Shown: one piece after another, positions 34,489 to 42,406 of the stretch | Layout: every line of letters begins with the position of its first letter | Numbering within the stretch: position 1 is the stretch's first letter | Assembly (NCBI RefSeq): GCF_004355225.1 | Contig: NZ_CP037933.1 | Coordinates: 1,240,001-1,304,000 of the forward strand | Source of the DNA: Flavobacterium nackdongense | Lineage (GTDB): Bacteria; Bacteroidota; Bacteroidia; Flavobacteriales; Flavobacteriaceae | DNA length: 64,000 nucleotides | Direction: 5' to 3' | The notes under the pieces: model-generated | Databases searched by the model: none | What the model saw: only the letters and a program-made list of their open reading frames with translations | Told to the model about the DNA's origin: nothing | Translations under genes and position numbers: made by a program

Positions 34489-34595
34489 AGACGTATTACA
34501 ATCCAATATTAAAATTCCAAATTCCAAACGATTTGAAAATTATTTTGGACAAAAATAGTCTAAATTTGCATTTTAATTGAAATTCAAATTAATAA

Positions 34596-35387
34596 ATGTT
34601 AGATTCCTACCAACAACAAGGCAGCGATAGCGAACTGGCGAAGCAAACCACCAACGATAAACCATCTACCAAAAACTGGTTTGCCTCTTGGTTTGACACT
34701 CCCTATTATCATATTCTTTATAAAGAAAGAAACTATAGAGAAGCTCAGATTTTTATGGACAATTTGACCCATTATCTCAATCTTCCAGAGAAAGCGAAAG
34801 TACTCGATTTAGCTTGTGGCAAAGGACGACATTCCATCTATTTGAATCAATTGGGGTATGAAGTTGTGGGTGCTGATTTGTCTGAAAACAGTATAGCCGA
34901 AGCCAGCAAAAACCAAAATAAAACGCTACAATTCCAAGTTCACGATATGCGCGATGTTTTTGAGGATAAATTTGATGCTATTTTCAATTTGTTTACTAGT
35001 TTTGGTTATTTCGAAAATGACGACGACAACCTGACCACGCTCAAGGCGATGAAGGCGAGTTTGACCGAACACGGTTTTGCTGTCATAGACTTTATGAATG
35101 TGAATCAAGTGATTAATACTATTGTTCCTGAAGAAATAAAAACGGTCGATGGAATTGACTTTCACATCAAACGATATCTGAGCGAGGGGCATATTTATAA
35201 AGAAATCGATTTTGAAGATCAAGGCGAAAAATTCCATTTTACCGAGAAAGTGAAAGCCTTAACACTAAAGGATTTCGAAGAAATGATGGAAGAAGCCGGA
35301 ATTTTCCTTTTGGATATTTTTGGAGATTACAAACTCAAAAAATTTCATAAAACCGATAGCGAACGATTGATAATGATATTCAAGTAA
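34596..35387 (+). CDS. Class I SAM-dependent methyltransferase
   Basis: The 263-residue protein has a polar N-terminal stretch, then a Rossmann fold with KVLDLACGKGRHSIYLNQLG (SAM loop), VVGADLSENSIAEA, and FDAIFNLFTSFGYFENDDDN as the post-motif segment. The C-terminal part (about 180-263) adds beta-strands. This is the general type-11/25 group; members act on varied small molecules, so the substrate is unknown. It is divergent from the RlmL-like gene. Confidence 0.85.
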   Translation: MLDSYQQQGSDSELAKQTTNDKPSTKNWFASWFDTPYYHILYKERNYREAQIFMDNLTHYLNLPEKAKVLDLACGKGRHSIYLNQLGYEVVGADLSENSIAEASKNQNKTLQFQVHDMRDVFEDKFDAIFNLFTSFGYFENDDDNLTTLKAMKASLTEHGFAVIDFMNVNQVINTIVPEEIKTVDGIDFHIKRYLSEGHIYKEIDFEDQGEKFHFTEKVKALTLKDFEEMMEEAGIFLLDIFGDYKLKKFHKTDSERLIMIFK

Positions 35388-35418
35388 GAATTTAAAAGCT
35401 AGAAGTTAAATTAATTTT

Positions 35419-35835
35419 ATGAGTTCAGATATCGAATCAAATACTTTGGAAAACTATAGATTATTATCGCTAATAGATAATTGGTTGGAAACTGGTAATT
35501 CTGGAAATTCATATGAAAATGTAGTTTTAGAATTATTAAATGGAAATTCACATTTATTTATTGAAGCCGTCAAAAGTGTTGGAATTGAAGAGGGTAATTC
35601 AATAGGTGGTAAAGATTCTAAATTGACTTTTGGCATTTATGAAATTGAAAATAAAAAATATCTTGGAGCATTTACCGATTTAAAATTATTAGAAGATTGG
35701 TTAAAAAAAACAAGTCGCTATGTAAAACTTGAATCAAAAACACTTTTCAAAATGGCAGATGAAATTGATGTTGATGGAATTGTCATCAATACAAGTTATA
35801 GAAATATGTTTGTTGTTTTAAGAAACAAAAAATAA
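35419..35835 (+). CDS. Hypothetical protein, SseB N-terminal-domain-like
   Basis: The 138-residue protein has no signal or membrane helix. The middle and end (KLTFGIYEIENKKYLGAFTDLKLLEDWLKK, TLFKMADEIDVDGIVINTSYRNMFVV) follow the pattern of SseB-like proteins: a strand, a PVFT-like AFTD turn, a helix with LxxW, and a final IVIN strand. The likeness is mine and not tested. Base use is more AT-rich than in neighbouring methyltransferase genes, which may hint at acquisition. It lies 31 bases after the methyltransferase. Confidence 0.5.
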   Translation: MSSDIESNTLENYRLLSLIDNWLETGNSGNSYENVVLELLNGNSHLFIEAVKSVGIEEGNSIGGKDSKLTFGIYEIENKKYLGAFTDLKLLEDWLKKTSRYVKLESKTLFKMADEIDVDGIVINTSYRNMFVVLRNKK

Positions 35836-35841
35836 TACCAA

Positions 35842-36510
35842 ATGAATTACCTTTTACCTTTATTTTCTGTACTTCTCGGTTATGGAATCGCTTTGTTTTT
35901 GAAACCAAAAAGTAAAACGAACCTAAAATTATTGCTCGCGTTTAGCGGTTCTTTTTTATTGTCTCTAACGGTGATTCATTTGCTACCAGACGTTTACGAA
36001 AGCCATAATCATAATATTGGCCTTTTTATAATGGGAGGGATTTTGTTTCAAATTGTCTTAGAATTTTTCTCGAAAGGTGCCGAACACGGTCACGTTCACG
36101 GTCACGAAACGATGTCTCATATTCCTTGGTTGCTTTTTACCAGCCTTTGTATTCACGCTTTTTTAGAAGGATTTCCTGTGAGCCACCATCACAATTTAGC
36201 CATTGGAATCGCCATTCATCATTTGCCCATTGCTGTGATTTTAACTACTTTTTTTATCAATTCAAGTTTAAATAAAAAAGCCATTTTTGCTTTTATGATT
36301 ACTTTTGCGGTTATGACGCCGTTGGGAACGATCTTGTCGGAATATTTACCGATACTAAACGAGTATTACATCGAAATAACCGCAGTGGTTATTGGAATAT
36401 TATTCCATATTTCGTCGACCATTATTTTCGAAAGCAGCGAAGGTCATAAATTTAATGTTGCCAAGGTTTCGATGATTATCTTTGGTGTAATGCTAGCGTA
36501 TTTTATATAA
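35842..36510 (+). CDS. ZIP family metal transporter
   Basis: The 222-residue membrane protein has about seven helices, a histidine-rich loop (HGHVHGHETM), and the ZIP metal-site motifs HAFLEGFPVS in helix 4 and IGIAIHHLPIAVILT in helix 5. ZIP proteins bring Zn2+, Fe2+ or similar ions into the cytoplasm. Its length is at the short end of the family (about 220-300). It begins 6 bases after the SseB-like gene. Confidence 0.88.
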   Translation: MNYLLPLFSVLLGYGIALFLKPKSKTNLKLLLAFSGSFLLSLTVIHLLPDVYESHNHNIGLFIMGGILFQIVLEFFSKGAEHGHVHGHETMSHIPWLLFTSLCIHAFLEGFPVSHHHNLAIGIAIHHLPIAVILTTFFINSSLNKKAIFAFMITFAVMTPLGTILSEYLPILNEYYIEITAVVIGILFHISSTIIFESSEGHKFNVAKVSMIIFGVMLAYFI

Positions 36511-36527
36511 TTTTTAAAAAAATAGTG

Positions 36528-37610
36528 ATGAAAATTAATTTATCAATACTGATTTTAGGCGTAATTCTGTGGTCCAATTCTATTTTGGCTCAAAAAAAGA
36601 ACATTCCTTTCAATCATCCGAAAATTAAGTACGAGGGAAGAATCGCTTTCAAAGATAGCGCCGCCTGCATCAATTGGTCAGGCTCCTCGATCAGCCTGAA
36701 TTTTAAGGGTTCTGAAATTTCCGCCATTCTGAAAGATGCGGATACCGCCAATTACTACAATGTGATTTTAGACGATTCAGTAATTTCAAAAATTCAACTT
36801 GATACGGTAAAGCGAAACTACGTTCTTGCCTCGGGTTTGAGCGAGGGAAAACACAAAATTCAACTGTACAAAAGAACCGAATGGGGAAAGGGACAAACTT
36901 TTTTTTATGGTTTTGTAACCAATGAAAATGATAAAATTGTATCTCCATCGAAGCCGAAAAAAAAGAAACTGGAGTTTTATGGTGATTCCATTAGCTGCGG
37001 ATATGGCAACGAAGTTCTAAACGGACAAGACTCTGGAACCGGGCATTTCGAAAACCATTATTTAACCTATGGTGCAATTACAGCGCGACATTTCGATGCA
37101 CAATTTCACTGTATCGCCACAAGTGGTATCGGAATTACGATAAGTTGGTTTCCTACAATCATGTCAGACACTTATGACTTGACAGATCCCCACGACAAAA
37201 ATACGAAATGGGATTTTGACCAATACTCACCTGATGTTGTGGTAATTAATCTTTTCCAAAATGATTCCTGGCTTGTCAATATGCCCAAACATGAACAGTT
37301 TAAGAATAGATTTGGCTCCGAAAAACCTAAAGAAGATTTTATAATTAAGGCGTACGAGAACTTTGTAAAAACAATTAGAGCGAAATATCCTAAAGCCTCT
37401 ATTATTTGTGCTCTAGGCAATATGGATGCCACAAAAGTAGGTTCGAACTGGCCAAATTATATTGTAAAAGCAGTCGAAAATTTGAATGACAAAAAAATAT
37501 ACACCCATTTTTTTGAGTATAAAAATACTCCGGGTCACCCCAAAGTCAATGAACAAAGCGCAATGGCAGATAGTTTGATTGCTTTCATAAACCAAAAAAT
37601 TAAATGGTAA
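36528..37610 (+). CDS. Secreted CE2-type acetyl esterase (SGNH fold)
   Basis: The 360-residue protein has a signal peptide (cleavage near ILAQ), an N-terminal beta-sandwich (about 30-145, IKYEGRIAFKDSAACINWSGSSI) and an SGNH domain (about 150-355) with the CE2 signature FYGDSISCGYGNE, SGIGITISW, INLFQNDSW and the final GHPKVNE His. CE2 enzymes deacetylate sugars, first shown on xylan. In this context, immediately before murQ, the substrate may be a cell wall or other amino sugar, but this is inference. ATG 36528 is used; a GTG 3 bases upstream is possible. Confidence 0.85.
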   Translation: MKINLSILILGVILWSNSILAQKKNIPFNHPKIKYEGRIAFKDSAACINWSGSSISLNFKGSEISAILKDADTANYYNVILDDSVISKIQLDTVKRNYVLASGLSEGKHKIQLYKRTEWGKGQTFFYGFVTNENDKIVSPSKPKKKKLEFYGDSISCGYGNEVLNGQDSGTGHFENHYLTYGAITARHFDAQFHCIATSGIGITISWFPTIMSDTYDLTDPHDKNTKWDFDQYSPDVVVINLFQNDSWLVNMPKHEQFKNRFGSEKPKEDFIIKAYENFVKTIRAKYPKASIICALGNMDATKVGSNWPNYIVKAVENLNDKKIYTHFFEYKNTPGHPKVNEQSAMADSLIAFINQKIKW

Positions 37611-37637
37611 AACAGTTTAAAGTTTAAAAAATCTAAA

Positions 37638-38450
37638 ATGACCTTTACAAAAACCACCGAACAATCCTCGAAATACGAACATTTAGAAAAAATGTCGGTT
37701 TCTGAATTATTAGCTAATATCAACAACGAGGACAAAACCGTGCCTCTTGCTGTAGAAAAAGCCTTGCCGCAAATCGAACCTTTAGTTTCTGAAATCGTTG
37801 CCAAAATGAAATTGGGCGGCCGATTATTCTATATTGGAGCAGGAACTTCAGGACGTTTAGGAATCCTAGATGCCTCCGAATGCCCTCCTACTTATGGCGT
37901 TCCCGCGGAGCTCGTCAACGGAATTATTGCTGGTGGCGACAAAGCCATTCGCAAAGCCGTAGAAAATGCCGAAGACGATGCCAACCAAGCTTGGATAGAT
38001 TTACAAGAACACAATATCAACCAAAATGATGTCGTAGTCGGAATTGCCGCTTCAGGGACCACACCCTATGTCATTGGCGGATTGAAAATGTGCAATGCAA
38101 ATAATATCGCAACCGGAAGTATTTCGTGTAATGCAGGAAGCCCGCTTTCGCAAACGGCAAAATTTCCTATTGAAGTAATTGTTGGGCCAGAATTTGTCAC
38201 CGGAAGTTCCAGAATGAAAGCTGGAACCGCGCAAAAATTGGTATTGAATATGATTTCGACCTCAGCGATGATTCAATTGGGGAAAGTGAAAGGCAACAAA
38301 ATGGTCGATATGCAATTAAGTAATAGCAAATTGGTGGATCGCGGCGTAAAAATGATAATGGCAGAAATTCCTGTATCTTACGAAAAAGCTTCTGAATTAT
38401 TGGAAAAATATGGTAGTGTTCGGAAAGCAGTGGATCATTTTGAAAAATAA
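37638..38450 (+). CDS. murQ: N-acetylmuramic acid 6-phosphate etherase
   Basis: The 270-residue SIS-domain protein has LFYIGAGTSGRLGILDASECPPTYG, GDKAIRKAVENAEDD and FVTGSSRMKAGTAQK, the MurQ pattern with the catalytic glutamate in DASECPP. It cleaves the lactyl ether of MurNAc-6-phosphate to GlcNAc-6-phosphate in cell wall recycling. The N-terminal EHLEKMSVSELLANINNED is typical. It is followed by a DUF3592-like and a DUF6095 gene in the same direction. Confidence 0.95.
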   Translation: MTFTKTTEQSSKYEHLEKMSVSELLANINNEDKTVPLAVEKALPQIEPLVSEIVAKMKLGGRLFYIGAGTSGRLGILDASECPPTYGVPAELVNGIIAGGDKAIRKAVENAEDDANQAWIDLQEHNINQNDVVVGIAASGTTPYVIGGLKMCNANNIATGSISCNAGSPLSQTAKFPIEVIVGPEFVTGSSRMKAGTAQKLVLNMISTSAMIQLGKVKGNKMVDMQLSNSKLVDRGVKMIMAEIPVSYEKASELLEKYGSVRKAVDHFEK

Positions 38451-38455
38451 TAAAA

Positions 38456-38905
38456 ATGGAAAATACAATTGAATACATTGCTAACAATCAACACTTTGTA
38501 TTACAATTACTTTTTGGTTTCATCATTTTAATTATTGGAATACTATTTAATAATAAAATAAATAAAATTAAAGAAAACGGAATTTGTACTGATGGAGAAG
38601 TTATTGATTTCATGAAAGAAAGTAACTATACAGAGGATAGTATAAACAAATATTATTATTATCCAGTTATAAGATTTAAGGACAAGAAAGGGAATATTTT
38701 AGTAAGAAAGTCTGAAATTGGAACATCAATTAAATCAACAAAAACTTTACCATACATCACAAAAATATATTACAAACAAAATGAATCTGAAATAGAAGTA
38801 ATAGTTGAAAATAAAATTATGGAAAATTTATCTGCAATTGTTATTATTATTGGGTTAGCAATTATTATATTTTACACGTATAATTTTTTAAATTTTAAAA
38901 TCTAA
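38456..38905 (+). CDS. DUF3592-like membrane protein
   Basis: The 149-residue protein has an N-terminal helix (about 13-32), an extracytoplasmic or cytoplasmic beta domain with GEVIDFMKE, YYYYPVIRFKDKKGNILVRKS and ITKIYYKQNESEIE, and a C-terminal helix (about 125-145). This order (helix, GxV, PxxxF, VxY, helix) is that of DUF3592. The gene is more AT-rich than murQ and lies between murQ and the DUF6095 gene, which are neighbours in related genomes by my memory, so it may be an insertion. Role unknown. Confidence 0.68.
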   Translation: MENTIEYIANNQHFVLQLLFGFIILIIGILFNNKINKIKENGICTDGEVIDFMKESNYTEDSINKYYYYPVIRFKDKKGNILVRKSEIGTSIKSTKTLPYITKIYYKQNESEIEVIVENKIMENLSAIVIIIGLAIIIFYTYNFLNFKI

Positions 38906-39127
38906 ATGTCAACCAACAAAGAATTATTATCGAAGGGAATTAAAAAATTAGCTTGGGCTTTGCCTTTGCTTTTTATTGGACCCTCTGTGATTTACAATGC
39001 ATTTATCAACAAGGAAAATGTATGGCATTATTTGGTTTTAGGAATTGGAATTGCGGTTTGTTTGGGTGCGGTGTATTTGGCTTTTGCTGGACTGAGACTA
39101 TTGATGCGAAGTTTATTTAACGATTAA
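38906..39127 (+). CDS. DUF6095 family small membrane protein
   Basis: The 73-residue protein has two helices (about 17-33 and 40-62) with LAWALPLLFIGPSVIYNAF and a conserved end RLLMRSLFND. I assign DUF6095 from memory, a Flavobacteria family found next to murQ. It begins directly after the stop codon of the DUF3592-like gene. Function unknown. Confidence 0.75.
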   Translation: MSTNKELLSKGIKKLAWALPLLFIGPSVIYNAFINKENVWHYLVLGIGIAVCLGAVYLAFAGLRLLMRSLFND

Positions 39128-39154
39128 TTTGTACATTTACTAAAAATTAGAATT

Positions 39155-39388
39155 ATGGATATTCAAGCCGAAATAAATTGGATACATCAAGAAATCGACA
39201 AAGTTAAAGACCCAACTTTTGTTGAAAAATTAAAACGTCTATTGCTTTCTACAAATTCAACAGTTTCTGAAACTACTAATGTTGATTACAATATTGATAT
39301 TGAAAAGGCCTTAGAAAGTATTAAAAATGGCCATTTTCACTCTGAAGCAGAAGCAAGGGAAATTTCAAGAAAATGGGGACGAAAATAA
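39155..39388 (+). CDS. Antitoxin of a ParE/RelE-type pair
   Basis: The 77-residue protein is charged, with MDIQAEINWIHQEIDKVKDPTFVEKLKRLL at the start and a C-terminal SEAEAREISRKWGRK. This layout (N-terminal helix, a SEAEA segment, short basic end) is seen in small antitoxins linked to RelE/ParE toxins in Bacteroidetes. It overlaps the toxin frame by 16 bases. Since the toxin is frameshifted, it may now be an orphan antitoxin. Confidence 0.7.
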   Translation: MDIQAEINWIHQEIDKVKDPTFVEKLKRLLLSTNSTVSETTNVDYNIDIEKALESIKNGHFHSEAEAREISRKWGRK

Positions 39389-39676
39389 TTTGGGCTTCGG
39401 ATGCATTGCAACAATTAGAAGACATTCATTTTTACATTCTTTTTGAAAGTAAATCCATTCAGATAGCTGACAAAGTGATTGACAAAATTTTTGAAAGCAC
39501 TGAAATTCTAAAAACCAGTCCAGAAATCTATAAATTGGACGCTAAAAAAGAAGAGCAATGACGGTCGTTTCAGAGCATATTTTGTCTATGATTATATGAT
39601 TTCATACCAAATTACCACAGATTACATTCAGATTCTTCGAGTTAGACACACAGCACTGAAACCAAAAAAATTTTAA
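39373..39676 (+). pseudogene. ParE/RelE-type toxin broken by a +1-type frameshift
   Basis: The frame from ATG 39373 reads TKIIWASDALQQLEDIHFYI, the usual ParE/RelE start, but hits TGA at 39559-39561 after 62 codons. The frame shifted by one base then reads NDGRFRAYFVYDYMISYQ and ILRVRHTALKPKKF to a stop at 39674-39676, which is the conserved C-terminal half with the RVRHT motif. Removing one A from the run of six at 39544-39549 restores one 100-codon toxin (YKLDAKKKSNDG). So either the toxin was inactivated by A-run slippage, or the base is an error, or a frameshift is used. The stop overlaps the next ATG. Confidence 0.82.
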
Positions 39677-40248
39677 TGGAAAATCTACTGTACACGAATC
39701 ATACCTTTGAAAAACTAGCTTTTATTGACCAAAGAGTCAACAATCGGGAGTTTGAAGATTGCGTTTTCAAGAACTGTGATTTCTCGAATAGTGATTTTTC
39801 GAACAACACTTTTATGGATTGCCAGTTTATCGATTGTAACTTATCGATGACACAATTGGTCGGGACGAGTTTGAAAACGGTTGATTTTAAAAATTGTAAA
39901 TTAATGGGAATTCAATTCCACACTTGCACGGATTTCCTATTCAATGTGCGTTTTCAGGATTGCGTTTTGGATTATTCGTCTTTTGCCAACAAGAAAATGC
40001 CGAAAACCAAGTTCTACGCTTGTTCGATGAAAGAGGTTTCGTTTATAGGAACGAATCTCACCAATGCAAGTTTCGAAAATTGTAATTTGGACAATGCTAT
40101 TTTCAATGATACCCAATTGGCCGGAGCTGATTTTAGAAAAGCGTACCATTATAAAATCGATCCTGAATTCAATCCGATGAAAAAGGCCCAGTTTTCGACA
40201 CAAGGCATTGTTGGACTTTTGGATAAATATGATATTAAAATAGAGTGA
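39676..40248 (+). CDS. Pentapeptide repeat protein
   Basis: The 190-residue protein is built of A(D/N)(L/F)xx-type units: NREFEDCVFKNCDFSNSDF, NTFMDCQFIDCNLSM, VDFKNCKLMG, VSFIGTNLTNASFENCNLDN. It would fold as a right-handed quadrilateral beta-helix. It has the length and cysteine-rich units of Qnr/MfpA-like proteins that shield topoisomerases, but most pentapeptide proteins have other or unknown roles. Its ATG overlaps the stop of the frameshifted toxin (TAATG). Confidence 0.85.
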   Translation: MENLLYTNHTFEKLAFIDQRVNNREFEDCVFKNCDFSNSDFSNNTFMDCQFIDCNLSMTQLVGTSLKTVDFKNCKLMGIQFHTCTDFLFNVRFQDCVLDYSSFANKKMPKTKFYACSMKEVSFIGTNLTNASFENCNLDNAIFNDTQLAGADFRKAYHYKIDPEFNPMKKAQFSTQGIVGLLDKYDIKIE

Positions 40249-40249
40249 T

Positions 40250-40825
40250 ATGGAAGTGAACAACTCCTATTTAGAAAGCGTAAAAAAGCAATTTCTCTAT
40301 TATAAAACGTTGGGAGAAAAAGCGATGGATCAACTCGAACCAGAACAACTTTTTGTTTCGATAAACGAAGACACCAATAGCATTGCCACAATTGTGAAGC
40401 ATCTTTCGGGAAATATGCTTTCGCGTTGGACTAATTTTCTAAATACGGATGGTGAGAAAGAATGGAGAAATCGTGACGCTGAATTTGTTGACACCAACAA
40501 AACAAAAGACGAATTATTGGCAACTTGGAACAAAGGTTGGGATTGCTTTTTGGATGCTTTGAATGGATTAAAATCCGAACAACTTTCTACTATTATTTAT
40601 ATCCGAAATGAGGGACATACCGTAATTGAAGCAATAAATCGCCAATTGGCCCATTATCCCTATCATATTGGACAAATTGTCTTCTATGCCAAAATGTTGA
40701 AGAAAAGCGAATGGACAAGCTTGTCTATTCCAAAAAACAAATCGAATAGTTACAACTCAGAAAAATTTTCTAAAGAAAAAAGTATTCAGCATTTTACCGA
40801 CGAAGAGTTGAATAAATTAAAATAA
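40250..40825 (+). CDS. DinB-like protein, DUF1572
   Basis: The 191-residue all-helical protein has SIATIVKHLSGNMLSRWTNFLNTDGEKEWRNRD and INRQLAHYPYHIGQIVFYAK, with histidines at the DinB metal positions (KHLSGN, HYPYHIGQ). It fits DUF1572, part of the DinB/YfiT four-helix superfamily of metal-dependent enzymes, several of which use bacillithiol or mycothiol. The thiol or substrate is not known. It begins 1 base after the pentapeptide gene. Confidence 0.82.
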   Translation: MEVNNSYLESVKKQFLYYKTLGEKAMDQLEPEQLFVSINEDTNSIATIVKHLSGNMLSRWTNFLNTDGEKEWRNRDAEFVDTNKTKDELLATWNKGWDCFLDALNGLKSEQLSTIIYIRNEGHTVIEAINRQLAHYPYHIGQIVFYAKMLKKSEWTSLSIPKNKSNSYNSEKFSKEKSIQHFTDEELNKLK

Positions 40826-40869
40826 CAAACCTTATGGTTTCGAAACCTAAGGTTTCATAAAATTAACAA

Positions 40870-41244
40870 ATGAAAAAAATAATCTTCCTACTCCCACTAT
40901 TGGTGTTAATGTCATGCTACAATGCTGAACACAATTGTAAAGATTTTAAAACTGGAAAATTCAAATTTGAATATGAAGTGGATGGTGTCAAAAAAACTAC
41001 GTTTTTTGAACGCAAAGATAACATCGAAATTGAAACATTTGAGGGCAAAACCGACAGTTCAAGCATTCGATGGGTAAACGATTGTGAATACATTTTGCAA
41101 AAAATTCACCCAAAGAATATGGCAGAAGAAAAGGCAATTTCGATGAAAATTTTGAGCACCTCAAAAAATTCATATACTTTTGAATTCGGGATCGTAGGAA
41201 GCGACCAAAAACAGCGGGGAACTGTGGAGAAGTTGGAAGATTGA
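40870..41244 (+). CDS. Small conserved lipoprotein
   Basis: The 124-residue protein has a lipoprotein signal (LLVLMSCYNAEHNC, C16) and then a compact beta-rich domain with CKDFKTGKFKFEYE, TTFFERKDNIEIETFEGKTD, IRWVNDCEYILQKIHPKNM and YTFEFGIVGSDQKQRG. Similar Flavobacteria proteins may carry the label 'DNA topoisomerase IV' in databases; nothing in the sequence supports that. The last five codons (EKLED) lie at the start of a heptanucleotide repeat. Function unknown. Confidence 0.75.
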   Translation: MKKIIFLLPLLVLMSCYNAEHNCKDFKTGKFKFEYEVDGVKKTTFFERKDNIEIETFEGKTDSSSIRWVNDCEYILQKIHPKNMAEEKAISMKILSTSKNSYTFEFGIVGSDQKQRGTVEKLED

Positions 41245-41330
41245 AGTTGGAAGTTGGAAGTTGGAAGTTGGAAGATGGGAGATGGAAGATGGGAGATTGA
41301 AGTTGGAAGTTGGGAGATGGAAGATGGGAG
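41231..41330. repeat. Heptanucleotide tandem repeat (TTGGAAG type)
   Basis: About fourteen imperfect 7-base units, TTGGAAG mixed with GATGGGA and GATTGAA, run for 100 bases from the end of the lipoprotein gene. This is the longest such tract in the window. Confidence 0.88.
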
Positions 41331-41368
41331 TAGCACTGCATAAAAATTAAAACTTATAAATAAAAAAA

Positions 41369-42145
41369 ATGGAAGTATTTTTAAATCCAGATGCTTGGAT
41401 AGCGCTGTTAACATTGACTTTTCTGGAAATCATTCTGGGTATTGACAATATCATTTTCATATCGATTGTAACAGGAAAATTGCCTCCCGAAAAGAGAAAA
41501 CGTGCCACAAAAATTGGAATGTTTTTGGCTATGTTTATGCGAATTGCCCTCTTGTTTGGCATTAGTTTCTTGATCCAAATGAAAAAACCTTGGTTTTTTA
41601 TTGATTTCAGCTGGTTTTCGGCTGGAGTGACCGGACAAAGCCTTATCCTTTTGCTAGGTGGATTGTTTTTAATTTATAAAAGTACCAAGGAAATCCACGA
41701 AAAGGTGGATGTAAAAGGCGAAGAAGAAAAGGAAATCAAAAAAACGGCTGCAAAATCTTTTCAGGGTGTACTACTGCAAATTATTATGATCGATTTAGTT
41801 TTTTCGTTTGATAGTATTCTCACCGCGGTTGGGATGACCAACGGAGTCGAAGGTGCGCTTTATATTATGGTTGCGGCAGTTATTATTTCGGTTTTAATTA
41901 TGATGCAATTTGCTGTCCCTGTTGGCGCGTTTGTCAACAAACATCCATCGATTCAAATTCTGGGATTGTCCTTTTTAATTCTTATAGGCTTTATGCTCAT
42001 CACCGAAAGCGCTCATTTATCGAATGCCCTAGTTTTTGGTAGTCACGTGACTCCAGTGCAAAAAGGATACTTGTATTTTGCGATTTCATTTTCACTACTT
42101 GTTGAAGTTTTGAATATGAAAGTCGATAAAAAAAAGAAACAATAG
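41369..42145 (+). CDS. TerC family integral membrane protein
   Basis: The 258-residue protein has about seven membrane helices and the TerC pattern: ALLTLTFLEIILGIDNIIFI, KRKRATKIGMFLAMFMRIALL, a basic-acidic loop VDVKGEEEKEIKKTA, and IIMIDLVFSFDSILTAVGM. The DN and DS acid residues in helices 1 and 5 are kept. TerC proteins export Mn2+ or relate to tellurite resistance and metal loading of exoenzymes; which applies is unknown. The small NrtS-like gene begins 1 base after its stop. Confidence 0.9.
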   Translation: MEVFLNPDAWIALLTLTFLEIILGIDNIIFISIVTGKLPPEKRKRATKIGMFLAMFMRIALLFGISFLIQMKKPWFFIDFSWFSAGVTGQSLILLLGGLFLIYKSTKEIHEKVDVKGEEEKEIKKTAAKSFQGVLLQIIMIDLVFSFDSILTAVGMTNGVEGALYIMVAAVIISVLIMMQFAVPVGAFVNKHPSIQILGLSFLILIGFMLITESAHLSNALVFGSHVTPVQKGYLYFAISFSLLVEVLNMKVDKKKKQ

Positions 42146-42146
42146 G

Positions 42147-42374
42147 ATGTCACAAAACATAAAAAACGCGCTAATTTTGGCAGTTGTCGTCGGCACTATT
42201 CTAAATGCAATCAATAGTTATGATTTGATTTTGGAAGGAAATTGGAGCAGTAGAACTATAATTAAAATTATTTTGACCTACATAACTCCCTTTTGTGTTT
42301 CCCTATATTCATCGAATAAAGCAACCAAATCATTCAAAACTCAAATTAAAACCCATCCAGTTACAGAATCGTAA
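42147..42374 (+). CDS. NrtS-like small membrane protein
   Basis: The 75-residue protein has two helices (about 5-22 and 38-56) with VVVGTILNAINSYDLILEGNWSS and YITPFCVSLYSS. The pattern G-T-I-L-N-x-I-N and ITPFCVSxYSS is that of NrtS, a small nitrate/nitrite transporter, by memory. No nitrate genes are nearby, so transport substrate is unproven. The end of the frame lies inside the terminator stem. Confidence 0.6.
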   Translation: MSQNIKNALILAVVVGTILNAINSYDLILEGNWSSRTIIKIILTYITPFCVSLYSSNKATKSFKTQIKTHPVTES

Positions 42375-42386
42375 CTGGATTTTTTA
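42356..42386 (+). terminator. Terminator overlapping the end of the NrtS-like gene
   Basis: TCCAGTTAC (42356-42364) pairs with GTAACTGGA (42371-42379) and a T-run follows. The stop codon TAA at 42372-42374 is part of the stem. Confidence 0.82.
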
Positions 42387-42406
42387 ATTCTATTTTATCG
42401 TTACAT

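Noticed and set aside
40870..41244. Small lipoprotein as a 'DNA topoisomerase IV' component
   Set aside because: It has a lipoprotein signal and no topoisomerase domain; the true parC and parE genes are at 45003 and 49547.
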